The notes under the pieces were generated by a model that was given only the letters and a program-made list of their open reading frames with translations, searched no databases and had not been told where the DNA came from. A DNA stretch of 64,000 nucleotides from assembly GCF_024166365.1 (NCBI RefSeq), contig NC_064822.1, positions 146,636,823-146,700,822 on the forward strand, given 5' to 3'. The position numbers and the translations under genes are program-made. Shown here in pieces: positions 46,161-57,569 of the stretch (the first letter of the stretch is position 1; each line of letters starts with the position of its first letter). Source of the DNA: Elephas maximus indicus (lineage: Eukaryota; Chordata; Mammalia; Proboscidea; Elephantidae).

Positions 46161-49100
46161 ATGACAGCATTAAACTCATGCCTATCTATAATGACACTGA
46201 ATGTAAATGGACTAAATGCACCAGTAAAGAGAGAATTGCAGAATGGATGAAAAAAAAAAAAATCTGTCTATATGCTACCTACAAGAGATACACTTCAGAC
46301 TTAAAGACACAAACAAAAACTCAAATGACAGAAAAAAAAAATATATATATATATATATATCTATATCAAGCAAACATCAGTTAAAAAAGAGCACGAGTGG
46401 CTATACTAATTTCTGACAAAACAGACTTCAAAGTTAAATCTATCAGGAAGGATAAGGAAGGACACTATATAATGACTAAAGGGACAATATACCAGGAGGA
46501 TATTACCCCGTCAAATATTTATGCATCCAAAGAGAGGGCTTCAAGATACATAAAACAAACTCTAATAGCATTGAAATGCAAGATAGACAGCTCCACAATA
46601 ATAGTAGGAGACTTGAGCATACTACTTTCAGTGAACGACAGAACATCCAGAAAGAAGCTCAATAAAGACACGGAAGAGCTAAATGCCACAATCAACCAAC
46701 TAGACCTCATAGACCTATATAGAACAATCGACCCAACAGCATCGAAGTATACTTTCTTTTCCAGTGCACATGGAATATTATAATAGACCACATATTAGGC
46801 CATAAAACAAGCCTTAACAGAATCCAAAACATTACAAAGCATCTTCTCTGACCGTAAAGCCATAAAACTAGATGTCAATAACAGAAAAATCAGGGAAAGG
46901 AAATCAAACATATGGAAACTGAACAACACCCTCCTCAAAAATGATTGGTTATAGAAGACATTAAGGATGGAATAAAGAAATTCATAGAACCCAATGAGAA
47001 TGAAAACACTTCCTATTAGAACCTTTGGGACAAAGCTAAAGCAGTGCTCAGAGGTGAATTTATACCAATAAATGCACACATACAAAAAGAAGAAAGGGCC
47101 AAAATCTAAGAATTATCACTACAACTTGAATGCATAGAAAGAAAACAACAAAAGAAACCCTTAGGTACCAGGAGAAAGCAAATAATAAAGATTAGTGCAG
47201 AATCAAACGAAATAGAGAACAGAAAAAAAATTGAAAGAGTTAACGAGAACAAAAGCTGGTTCTTTGAAAAGATTGACAAAATTGACAAACCGTTGGCCAA
47301 ACTGACATAAAAAAAAAAAAAAAGGAGAGAACACAAATAACCCAAATATGAAATGAAATGGGGGAAATTACAATAGATCCAACTGACATAAAAAGAATCA
47401 AAATAGATTACTATGAAAAACTATACTCCAACAAAACCTAGAGGAAATGGATAGACTTCTAGAAAAACACTACCTGCCTAAAATAACACAAAATGAGGTT
47501 GAAAATCTGAATATACCTGTAATAAGTGAAGGGATTGAAAAGGTAACTAAAAAAAAACAAAAACAAAACAAAAAAAGCCTCTCAACAAAAAAAGCCCTGG
47601 CCCAGAAGCCTTCATTGGAGAATTCTACCAAACATTCAGGGAAGACCTTATACCAGTACTACTCAATATATTTCAGAACATAGAAAAAGAAAGAATACTT
47701 CCAAATTCGTTCTATGAAGCCAGTATAACCCTGATACTAAAACCAGGGAAAGACACCACACACACAAAAAAGAAATTACAGATCAATATCTCTCATGAAT
47801 ATAGATGCAAAACTTCTCAATAAAATTCTAGCCAACAGAATTCAACCACATATCAAAAAAAAATAATACACCATGAAAAAGTGGAATTCATACCAGGTAT
47901 GCACAGATGTCCAACATTAGAAAATCAATCAACATAATCTACCACATAAATAAAAGAATCGCATGATCATCTGAATCAATGCAGAAAAAGCTTTGGTTGA
48001 AGTCCAACACCCATTACTGATAAAAACTCTCGATAAAACACACATAGAAGGGAAATTACTCAATATATTAAAAGGTCTCTTTACAAAACCAACAGCCAAC
48101 ATCATTCTTAATGTAGAGAGGCTGAAAACATTCCCCCTGAAAACAGGAACAAGACAGGAATGCCCTTTATCACCACTCATATTTAGCATTGTGCTTGAAG
48201 TCCTAGCTACAGCAAAAAGACAAGAAAAAGAATTAAAGGGCAACCAAGTTGGTAAGGAAGAAGAAAAACTATCCGTATTTGTAGATGATATGAACTATAC
48301 ATTGAGAATCCAAAGGACTTCATGAGAAAACTACTAGAACTAATAGATTCAGCAGCATAACAGGATACAAGGCAAACATGCAAAAATCAGTCAGATTCCT
48401 ATACACCAGTAAAGAGAACTATGGAAAAGAAATCAGGAAAGCAATACCATTTAATGGCCCCTAAAAAAAAAAAATACTTAGGAATAAATCTAACCAATTA
48501 TGTAAAAGACCTATACAAAGAATACTACAAAACGCTACTGCAAGAAACCAAAAGATACCTACATAAATGAAAAACATACCATGCTCATGGAAAGGTGGAC
48601 TCAACATTGTGAAAATGACAATTCTACCCAAAGCAATCTACAAATATAATGTAATCCCAATCCAAATATCAGCAGCATTCTTTAATGAGATGGAAAAGCT
48701 AATTATGAAGTTTACATGGAAAGGAAAGAGACCCCTGAGAAGTAAAGCACTATTGAAGAAGAATAAAGTAGGAGGACTCGCACTACCTGACCTCAGGACT
48801 TACTATATAGGTATGGTAGTCAAAACAGCCTGGTACTGGTGCAACGACAGACATATTGACCAATGAAACAGTATCAAGAACTCAGATATAAATCCATCTA
48901 CGATTGGTAACCTGATCTTCGACAAAGGCCCAAAGTCCATCAAATGGGGAAAAGACAGTCTTTTTAACAAATGGTGCTGGCAAAACTGGTTGTCCATCTG
49001 TAAAAAAAATGAAACAGGATCCATACTTCACACCATACACAAAATTAATTCAAAATAGATCAAAGATCTAAATATAAAACCCAAAACTGTAAAGATTATA

Positions 49101-49972
49101 GAAGACAAAATGGGGTCAATGCTATAGGCCCTAAGACACAGGATAAATAGAATTCGAACCAAAATTAACAGTACACAAACACCAGAAGATAAGTTAGATA
49201 ACTGGGATCTTCTAAAAAAAACAGTTATGCTTATCAGAAGACTTCACCAAAAGAGTCAAAAGAGAGCCTACAGACTGGGAAAAAAATTTGGCTATGACAA
49301 ATCTGACAAAGACCTAGTCTCTAAAATTTATAGGAAAATTCAACACTTCTCCAACAAAAAGACAAATAATCCAATTTAAAAAAATGAGCAAAGGATATGA
49401 ACAGAACACTTCACCAAAGAAGACATAGAGGTAGCTAACAGACACTGGAGAAAATGCTTGCAATCACTAGCCATTAGAGAAATGCAACTACAATCAATGA
49501 GATACCATCTCATCCTAACATTACTGGCATGAATTAAAAAAAAAAAAAAAACCAGAAATGTTGGAGAGGCTGCAGAGAGCTTGGAACTCTTATGTGCTGC
49601 TGGTGGGAATGTAAAATGAAAACAATATGTTGCTTCCTTCAAAAGCTAGAAATAGAAATACCATATGATCCAGCAATCCTACTCCTAGGAATATATCTGG
49701 AGAAATAAGCCATCACATAAATAGACATATGGATACCCATGCTCACTGCAGCATTACTCACAATAGCAAAAAGATGGAAACAACTTAAGTGCCCATGAAC
49801 ACATGAATGGATAAACAGATTATGGTATACACACAATGGAATACTATACAAAAATAAAGAACATCGATGAATCTGCAAAACATCTCACAACATGATGAAT
49901 CTGGAGGGCATTATGCTGAGTGAAATAAATCAATCACAAAAGGAAAAAGAACGTGTGAGACCACTATTTTAA
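46161..49972 (+). pseudogene. L1 copy 3 ORF2, heavily broken
   Basis: The start ATG at 46161 is followed by a well-kept opening in DNA (atgacagcattaaactcatg, then gaatgtaaatggactaaatg). Endonuclease pieces are at 46397-46783 (IIVGDLSILLSVND, where the usual GDFN-type motif is altered). Reverse transcriptase pieces are at 47993-48325 ([20 protein letters not shown]); the catalytic box reads FVDD at 48278-48289 instead of FADD. A piece of the region after the reverse transcriptase is at 48567-48866, and the end is marked by gagaccactattttaa. More than ten breaks are evident. The total length of about 3.8 kb is normal. Confidence 0.88.
46338..46363. repeat. (TA)n within L1 copy 3
   Basis: About ten TA units following an A-run, inside the ORF2 endonuclease region, disrupt the frame. 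Confidence 0.85.
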
Positions 49973-50900
49973 AAAACTCATGAAAAGGTTTGCACAAAAA
50001 AAAAGAAACAAGCTTTGAGGGTTAGGAGGGAGGTGAGGTGTGCGGAGATAAAAACACTAGACAATAGGTAAGTGGTAACTTTGGTGAAGGTTAAGACAAT
50101 ACACAATACTGGGGAAGTCAGCACAACTTGACCAAGGCAGGGCTATGAAAGCTTCGTAGATGCATCCAAACTCTCTAAGGGCCTGAATTCCTGGGCTGAG
50201 TGCTAGGGACCATGGTCTTGGGGGACATCTTGCTCAATAGGCATAATATAGTTTATAAAGAAAATGTTCTACATCTGGCTTTGGTGAGTAGCATCTAGAG
50301 TCTTAAAAGCTTCCATGTAAGCTCCACCCTATCTGGAGCAAGGGAGAATGAAAAAAACAAAGACCCAAGGGAAAAATTAAAGGACTAATGGACCACAACT
50401 ATCAATGCCTCCACCAGACTGAGTCCAGCATATCTAGGTAGTGCCCAGCTACCATCACCAGCTGCTCTGACAGGGATCACAACAGAGGGTCCCAGACAGA
50501 GCTGGAGAAAATTGTAGAACAAAATTCTAACTTACAAAAAAATACGAGACTTACTGGTCTGACAGAAACTGGAGATACCTCGAGAGTATGGCCCCTGAAT
50601 ACCCTTTTAACTCAGTACTGAAGTCACCCCTGATGTTTATCCTTCAGCCAAAGATTAGACAGGCCCACAAAACAAAATGAGACTAAATGGGCACACCAGT
50701 CCAGGGGCAATGACGAGAAGGCAGAAGGAGACAGGAAAGGTGGTAATGGGGAACCCAAGTTTGAGAAGGGGAGAATGTTGACATGTTGTGGTGTTGGTAA
50801 CTGATGTCATAAAACACTATGTGTAGTAATTGTTTAATGAGAAACTAATTTGCTCTGTAAACCTTCATCTAAAATACAATTTAATAAAAGAAAGAAAAAA
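49973..50900 (+). other. L1 copy 3 3' UTR and A-rich end
   Basis: Homologous to the 3' UTR of copies 1 and 2 but diverged. The G-rich tract is reduced to gggttaggagggaggtgagg at 50019-50038. It ends with aatttaataaaagaaagaaa. Confidence 0.82.
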
Positions 50901-50999
50901 TAGACAAATTTTCATATTCAATAGAAGAAACAAATCCAGGGCATATGTTTTTCAAAGAGATATACACAAAACGTAAGAAAAAGTAGAGAAAATTTGTTG

Positions 51000-51210
51000 T
51001 TGTTGTTGTTAGTTACTGTTAAATCAATTCTAACTCATGGTGACCCCATGTGTGTTAAAATAATAACTGTGCTCCACAGTGTTTACAAGGCTGTGACTTT
51101 TTCAAAGCAGAATGTAAGGCCTGCCTTCTGAGGTGCCTCTGGGTGGATCTGAACCCCAAACTTTTGTCTGGTTGTCAAGAGCTTAACTCTTTGTACATCA
51201 AGGAAGGCCT
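51000..51210 (-). repeat. AfroSINE, long variant
   Basis: The 3' end is six gtt units (50994-51011), then agttactgttaaatcaattc. The extra middle block (cagaatgtaaggcctgcctt) marks the long type. A run of about 20 A follows at 51212-51231 outside the head. Confidence 0.8.
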
Positions 51211-51231
51211 AAAAAAAAAAAAAAAAAAAAA

Positions 51232-52143
51232 GTTTGTATGCCATAATCGTGCTAACTGAAATAAAACTGGATATAAAAGCAGACAAAATAGATTCCTAGG
51301 GCAACAATATGAATACTCTAAATTTTCGTGCTGTTTGAGAAATAGTTTGTAGTGGATTGAGTGGAGGACTAAGATGACCTGGTTAAATTAGCATAACATC
51401 TGCTCATTACCCTAAGTCCCTATTACATTTTAAATGAGCAGCAGAAGGTAAAATCCTTTTTCAAAGGAACGATAAAAGTAACAGTACTCCTCCATGTCCG
51501 AGAGCCTATTGTGCGTACGTGTGTGTGTGCAATGCAAAATTTCATTTTTCCATTCCATGAATACATATTAAAGTTGATTCTCTAGAGAGAAACTGTAGAA
51601 GCTGTATCATTGTTCAGGAAGCAGGAACTGGCTTTTGATAAAAGGCTTCCTTTTCTTTTCCACAATACCTCTGGGACCATCACAGTTGATTACTGTAATA
51701 TTTATATAATACAGCTTTGACTTACAATTGAGAACTATCACATTTAATACTGGAAAAAAGTTGGCCAGCATCAGATATTTTTTAATAAAATGGAAGATAT
51801 CCTATTTTGTTTTTTCTGAAATCAAGAAAGATGCCAGGCTGGTCACTAAACTCTAGTCAGTTTCTTTTTTGAAGAATGCTTAGAATTTTTTTTTTGGATG
51901 TGAATCCAAAAATCCTTCATCATTACACTGTAAAACTGAAATTAAAATGGTGCCTTCTTACAGGCCCCATTAAGTGAAATATCAGATTGATGGCCTTGCT
52001 GTTATGAACACAAAGATAATTGCACTGTGTTTTTTGATCACTACTTTTCTTTGTATGGATATGGAGAGAATTTTTATTACTGTGATTTGAGGTAATGATT
52101 CAATTTCTACTAGTATCCATCTTTCCACTTACTACTGCTAGTC
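51232..52143. other. Unassigned DNA
   Basis: About 900 bases with no recognised element, apart from a short gt repeat near 51517-51529. Confidence 0.4.
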
Positions 52144-52338
52144 ACATTACTAAAAAAAAAAAAAACAAACAAAACCCAGTGCCGTCGAGTCGATTCCGAC
52201 TCATAGCGACCCTATGGGACAGAGTAGAACTGCCCCACAGAGTTTCCAAGGAGCGCCTGGTGGATTCGAACTGCCGACCCTTTGGTTTGCAGCCATAGCA
52301 TTTAACCACTACGCCACCATTACTAAAAAAAAAAAAAA
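52144..52338 (-). repeat. Young AfroSINE with long target-site duplication
   Basis: The SINE (about 52164-52317) is close to what appears to be the consensus (gtgccgtcgagtcgattccg, ctcatagcgaccctatggga). It is flanked by cattactaaaaaaaaaaaaa at 52144-52163 and again from 52318. The three CpG dinucleotides in the tail are kept, which suggests a recent insertion. The final head bases (agggtttcc) are missing. Confidence 0.92.
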
Positions 52339-52451
52339 ATTTTTTTTTCTAGTATCCATTAAATCTGCATTCCTGTAAATAATAAGAGACCTTCATTGCT
52401 ACTTTAACTTCATCAGAAATTAGTTTTGTCCCCAGCTAGTAGTGAGTCTGA

Positions 52452-53176
52452 ATTGAGGTGTAATCCATACTGAAGGCTGTGGTCTTTGATCTTCATTGGT
52501 AAGTGCTTCAAGTCTTCTTCACTTTCAGCAAGCGAGGTTGTGTCATCTGCATAACTCAGGTTGTTAATGAGTCTTCCTCCAATCCTGATGCCCCGTTCTT
52601 CTTCATATAGTCCAGCTTCTCGTGTTATCTGTTCAACATACAGATTAAATAGGCATGGTGAAATAATACAACCCTAACGCACACCTTTCCTGACTTTAAA
52701 CCAATCAGTATCCCCTTGTTCTGTCCGAACTGCCTCTTGATCTATGTAAAGGTTCCTCACGAGCATAATTAAGTGTTCTGGAATTCCCATTCTTCACAGT
52801 GTTATCCATAGTTTGTTATGATCCACACAGTCAAATGCCTTTGAATAATCAGTAAAACACAGGTAAACATCCTTCTGGTATTCTCTGCTTTCAGCCAGGA
52901 TCCATCTGACATCAGCAATGATATCCCTGGTTCCATGTCCTCTTCTAAAACCAGCCTGAATTTCTGGCAGTTCCCTGTCGATATATTGCTGCAGCTGTTT
53001 TTGAATGATCTTCAGCAAAATTTTGCTTGCATGTGATATTAATGATATTGTTCTATAATTTCCACATTCGGTTGGACCACCTTTCTTGGGAATAGGCATA
53101 AATATGGATCTCTTCCAGTCAGTTGGCCAGGAAGCTGTCTTCCATATTTCTTGGCATAGATGAGTGAGCACCTCCA
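52452..53176 (-). pseudogene. RTE copy C inverted reverse transcriptase segment
   Basis: The minus-strand frame 53171-52794 gives LTHLCQEIWKTASWPTDWKR, KILLKIIQKQLQQYID and CFTDYSKAFDCVDHNKLW (motif A), which is open over 125 residues. Further on, the YADD box is intact in DNA (gtcatctgcata at 52542-52553, reverse), unlike in copies A and B. Only half of the enzyme is present, and a one- or two-base change after 52794 shifts the frame. Confidence 0.88.
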
Positions 53177-53749
53177 GTGCTGCATCTACACCTCAACATA
53201 AAGAAAACAAAAATCCTCACAACTGGACCAATGAGCAAAGGAGAAAAGATTGAAGTTGTCAAGGATTTCATTTTACTTGGATCCACAATCAACAGCCATG
53301 GAAGCAGCAGTCAAGAAATCAAAAGACACACTGCATTGGGTAAATCTGCTGCAAAGGGCCTCTTCAAAGTGTTGAAGCACAAAGATGTCACTCTGAAGAC
53401 TAAGGTCTGCCTGACCCAAGCCATGGTATTTTCAATCACATCATATGCATGTGAAAGCTGGACAATGACTAAGGAAGACTGAAGAAGAGCTGACGCCTCT
53501 GAATTGTGGTGTTGGCGAAGAATATTGAATATACCATGGACTGCCAAAAGAACGAACAAATCTGTCTTGGACGAAGTGCGGCCAGAATGCTCCCTAGAGG
53601 CAAGGATGGCGCGACTTCGTCTTACATACTTTGGACATGTTGTCAGGAGGGATCAGTCTCTGGAGGACATCATGCTTGGCAGAGTACAGGGGCAGCAGAA
53701 AAGAAGACGACCTTCAATGAGGTGGATTGACACAGTGGTGCAACAATAA
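53177..53749 (+). pseudogene. RTE copy C direct C-terminal segment
   Basis: The plus-strand frame 53177-53482 gives LHLNIKKTKILTTGPMSK and VCLTQAMVFSITSYACESW, then a stop (ggaagactga). It is followed in another frame at 53504-53749 by WCWRRILNIPWTAKRTNKS and RARLTYFGHVVRRD-like sequence. It is the C-terminal tail of the RTE protein, close to copy B in sequence. Confidence 0.88.
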
Positions 53750-53929
53750 GCTTAAGCATAACAACAATTGTGAGGATGGCGCCGGACCGGGCAGTGTTTT
53801 CCTTCTGTTGTGCATAGGGTCGCTATGAGTTGGAACCAACTGGATGGCACCTAACAAGAGTAGTGAGACTGAGCAGAATCTGGTATATTTATAGGTTATT
53901 AGAACTAGCTCTTTTGTAAATTGTAGTTT

Positions 53930-54120
53930 GTCCATTTTTCAATTAGGATATTTGTCTTCTTTTCAATTTGTAAATATCTTTCAGTGTACAAGTATTAATC
54001 TATTATCTGTCAGGTGTAGTGTAAACTTTATTAATTTTTGGTTATTTTCTTTGGCTTAATATCTTTTATCACAAAACTTTTTATTGTTTATATATTCAAA
54101 TACGGGTGCCTTTAAAAAAA
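53930..54120 (-). mobile_element. Ancient L1 fragment
   Basis: caattaggatatttgtcttc, then atttgtaaatatctttcagt and aaactttttattg follow the reverse strand of a common old L1 3' region. The right end is uncertain. Confidence 0.5.
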
Positions 54121-54172
54121 TACAGCTTCTATGGTTTCAGTCCTAATTAAAATCATCCTCTAAACTCTTAAT

Positions 54173-54209
54173 TTGTTGCCCTCGAGTCGATTCCGACTCA
54201 TAGCGACTT
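54173..54209 (-). repeat. AfroSINE/RTE tail only, about 37 bp
   Basis: ttgccctcgagtcgattccg and then actcatagcgact are the last bases of the AfroSINE tail, near-perfect and with CpGs kept, but no body follows. The flanks contain tctaaact (54159-54166) and tctaaatt (54213-54220), a possible imperfect duplication. Confidence 0.8.
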
Positions 54210-54329
54210 ACTTCTAAATTTTTTTCTGATTGTTTTAAAGAAGCAAAAACACTTAAGCATTTAATCCAGTGGTAACTGATTTGATAATACATCCAGTTTT
54301 TTTTATTTATTTGCTGCCTTTACCCCTGA

Positions 54330-54440
54330 TTTATGTCTAACTTCTCAAAAGATATTTATTGTACCTCCCAAATTAACTAATTGCATTCAAATCTTTGTCA
54401 CAAAGTCTGCTTCCAGAGGAACCCAGACTAAGACAATCTT
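54330..54440. repeat. Possible LTR end fragment
   Basis: gtctgcttccagaggaaccc and agactaagacaa resemble the end of old MaLR/ERVL-type LTRs on the plus strand. Short and uncertain. Confidence 0.35.
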
Positions 54441-55437
54441 TTATATTTTGACTAAAATTTTTGAATGTTCTAATTTTGAGATTTTTCTCAGATGTTATAG
54501 TAAATCATCAGTCCCTAGAATTAAAAAGAAAATATGTGTATCTGCGTTTACAATAACCCTAACAGCAAGGAACTGACAACTTGGGTTTGATGAAAGCAAA
54601 TGTTTCATCTTAGCCAATAGTCTTACTATGATTAGTTAACCAGAAGAATTCCAAATATGAATGGAAACATATCTGATCACCTAAATTTAGGGCATTAAAA
54701 AAAAAGTTTAGTCAGATTAGACAGATAATAATATGAATGGTTGAAGATGCAAATATTATCATTAAAAACTAAGTTAGCGGCTTCTTTTGAATTCCAGTAA
54801 CGGTGTGTTATAGAGCTAGTTTCCAGATTTAGATGGTAAAATTGATTTTTTTTTTCTTTTATATGTGCATACTTCCATTATAATATTTAAATTGCTGTGA
54901 CTAATTTTTATTTTCATAGCCCAGGCCCTATCATACTTGAAACATAGGTACTCAATAAATTTGAGTAAATAAATGACTTTTGTATCATTTACTTTCCAAT
55001 ATTGTTACTTCAGATTTGTCTTATCTCAACTATTTAATTATATAGTCAATGCCTCATGAGCAAGAATTATGGTAATTACCAAATTACCTGGCTCATAGTA
55101 TCTGATTAAAACACATATACATATGCACTTGCGCATTCACACAAATACACAGACACACGCATGAATTTACTGTTTACTGAAAATACATTTTCTAGCTTTA
55201 TACTAAAGCTATTTCTTGGCACAGTTTTTGAAATTATTATATAAATATACAAAATATATATATTTTTATAAATGACCTCAAACACTTGTCAAATAAGGTA
55301 TAAGCGTGGGATAAACATTTTATCTCCAAAATTGTTTAATTAGTTCATTGAATCCAGCATTAAATTACTGTAAAATCTTCCTCCTAAATACCATTTCTTA
55401 TTACTATTCCTCATTGTCCTTCCCCACTAATATCACC
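54441..55437. other. Unassigned AT-rich DNA
   Basis: Contains short ca and ta repeats near 55109-55160 and 55240-55262. Nothing else recognised. Confidence 0.4.
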
Positions 55438-55889
55438 CTGCTTCAGAAGACCAGACCCCCTGCTTGGATTGATACAGTTGCCTCCTGACCTCTACTTTCT
55501 TGGCTTCTATGCTCACCAACTTCAGTGCTATTCATACTGAGCATTCCTTTGAAAACGTAAATTTGTTATGTCATTTCCTGCTTAATAATGTTTAATGATT
55601 CCCTGTTGCTATTAAAGTGCAAAACTTACAACAAATTTTAAAAATATGGCCTCAATTTATTTCTTCTGTCTCTTCTCTTACTACTCCTTCCCTTGTATTT
55701 TACATGTAAGCACTGTTAAAAATTTTTCAATCCTCAGAACATACCATTCACCCTCTTTTCTTCATACTTTCATCCCTGCTATTGCTGCCTTCACCATATG
55801 AAGAACCCATGATCTAGGTAAAATTAGGCCATCCTTTGTATCTCAGCATAGATATCCCTTCCTCAAAGTCACATTCTTTCAAACTTCTA
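55438..55889. repeat. L2 LINE relic
   Basis: gattccctgttgctattaaa, gtgcaaaacttacaac, ccttcaccatatgaag and tttgtatctcagcatagata followed by tcccttcctcaaagtc are diverged words in the order of the L2 3' part, an ancient mammalian LINE. No frame is left. Confidence 0.55.
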
Positions 55890-55934
55890 AGATAGGGTAA
55901 TAGCAATGCTCCTTGCATTGCTATTACCCTATCT
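55890..55934. repeat. Perfect 20-bp inverted repeat with 5-nt spacer
   Basis: The arms at 55890-55909 and 55915-55934 are exact reverse complements around tcctt. It lies at the edge of the L2 relic. Confidence 0.95.
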
Positions 55935-56205
55935 GCATTTTTCCTATTATAGGACTAATACAGAAAACTCTGAAAAGATATGAAGAAGATGAAACAATCA
56001 TGGTTATAGGGTGATTGAATATAAGGTGAAGGGGTGGAGTCAGTCTTTGTTTTTCAATGTCTTTGAGTTCATCAAAGATATTATTCATCATTATACTCCC
56101 AACACTGGTGCTTATATGAATTATACGGTAGATAATCAAGTAGCTATCATTATATGAAGATCAATGTGTCAACCTTGTATTTATAGTTAATTAATTCATT
56201 AAAGG

Positions 56206-56388
56206 TACAAGCCTTTAATGTGCTCAGCTACTGACCGAAAAGTTGGCAGTTTGAGTCCACCCAGAGGCACCTCAAAATAATAGCCTGGCAACCAAGCTCT
56301 GAAAAGTCAGTCATTGAAAACTCTATGGAGCACAGTTCTCTGACACACAGGGTGGCCATGAGTCTGGTTGACTTATCAGCAACTAGTA
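56206..56388 (+). repeat. AfroSINE, long variant, old
   Basis: ctcagctactgaccgaaaag, ttggcagtttgagtccaccc, agaggcacctcaaaataa, ggtggccatgagtctggttg and a 3' end near agcaactag. It lacks the first half of the tRNA-like head and is the most diverged copy in the window. Confidence 0.75.
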
Positions 56389-57372
56389 ACTCATTAATAA
56401 TTCATCATCTTCCTTTGCACAGGGCTCTATGGTAAGTTTTTCAGCAAATGGACTAAAATATAAAAGGCATAATCCTGGTCTTCAAGGTACTGGAATCACC
56501 GAGAATGATCAAATTGTTTTCTAGCGTAGCACGATGAACTTTTTTAAATACTGAGGAGTTGATAAGGCCTGTATTAAGTTATGTGGGATCCTCATAATTA
56601 CATGGCATTATCTAATATCAAGCAGCTGAATGAAAGAGTTAAATCTCTGAGCCACTATGGTATATTTACATTGTATCATCAAGACATTTATTTAAATAAC
56701 TGCAATAGAACAAATGAGTCAAAGAGCCATTGAATCAGAATTGCGAGTTAGCACTATTCATTTCTTAATTATAATTTTACAGATCACTGAATTTAGAACA
56801 GCAAGTATAATTATGAAAACAACATTCTCAGATTCATTCTCTTTTGAGCAATATATTGGGAGATCATTGAATACGAAATCCCAAGCAAAATCCATGAATG
56901 TTAACAATTTAGAAGCTGAAGAATGAGTACTATTTCAAACTAAATTGACATGCCTCACTTGTCTGAATTAGCATTAAGTGAATTATATCCCTTCCTAAGT
57001 GGCATGATAGCTAATGTTTTAGGGAATGGATTATATAAAAAAAAAAGTTAAATTTTTGTGAAATTTATAGTAGATAATAGCATTATAACAGTATTAAATC
57101 AATTTTTTTGAGGTGATCAACTTCTATGTAACTAAATTTATATTAATGCAAAGTTGGCGGTAATTGAAATTGTATTATTTTTTAATTTTAATCAAGGAAT
57201 AAGAAACAGAATCAGTCTAACTTAAAATTCTTATGTTTGCACCAAATGGTTATTTTGTTAAAAATAAAAATTGTAGATAATTCCTAGCTATTATTTATTT
57301 TTTTACATTGCTTAATATAATTCCTAACTATAAGAAAATGCTTAAACACAATAAATAAACTCCCAGATACCA
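56389..57372. other. Unassigned AT-rich DNA
   Basis: A 70-residue frame at 56714-56926 has no recognisable domain. Nothing else seen. Confidence 0.4.
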
Positions 57373-57569
57373 TTTTCCATATTCATCAGTTGTTAAGCAT
57401 TTGACTGCTACCAACAGGTTGGCTGTTCTAATCCACCAGCCTCTCTTTGGAAACCCTATGGGGCAGTTCTACTCTGTCCTATAGGGTAGCTATGAGTCCA
57501 AATTGACTTGACAGCTGCAGGTTTGGTTTTGGTTTGAGGTATTACATTTTTCCATATTCATCAGTTGTT
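57373..57569 (+). repeat. AfroSINE, 5'-truncated, with perfect 22-bp target-site duplication
   Basis: The body at about 57392-57537 begins inside the tRNA-like head (gttaagcatttgactgctac) and ends with gcaggtttggttttggtttg. The 22 bases at 57373-57394 are repeated exactly at 57548-57569. Confidence 0.92.

Larger units (their letters stand above)
43661..50900 (+). mobile_element. L1 LINE copy 3, nearly full length, older
   Basis: It begins gcgggcccaagatggtgg, matching the start of copy 1, and runs through 5' UTR (to 44715), ORF1 (44716-45665), spacer, ORF2 (46161-49972) and 3' UTR (49973-50900). Compared with copy 1 it has more stops, indels and substitutions, and a shorter 5' UTR without the strongly CpG-rich segment. 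I could not see a convincing target-site duplication. It lies within the remains of the ancient L1. Confidence 0.92.
52438..53872. mobile_element. RTE LINE copy C with 5' inversion (twin priming)
   Basis: Two RTE segments lie back to back: 52452-53176 on the minus strand (reverse transcriptase region) and 53185-53850 on the plus strand (C-terminus and 3' end). In RTE order the inverted part ends at acacctcaa and the direct part starts at the same acacctcaa, so together they form one continuous 3' half. The whole is flanked by agtagtgagtctga at 52438-52451 and agtagtgagactga at 53859-53872. This is the standard signature of one 5'-inverted insertion. Confidence 0.92.

Noticed and set aside
43661..50900. 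Target-site duplication of L1 copy 3
   Set aside because: The left flank atatgtagaa and right flank aaaatagacaa are only vaguely alike. I do not consider this sufficient.
52106..52359. Direct repeat ctagtatccat at 52106 and 52349 as part of the SINE duplication
   Set aside because: The SINE already has its own adjacent duplication (cattacta plus A). The outer 11-mer is separated by unrelated bases and is probably coincidental.
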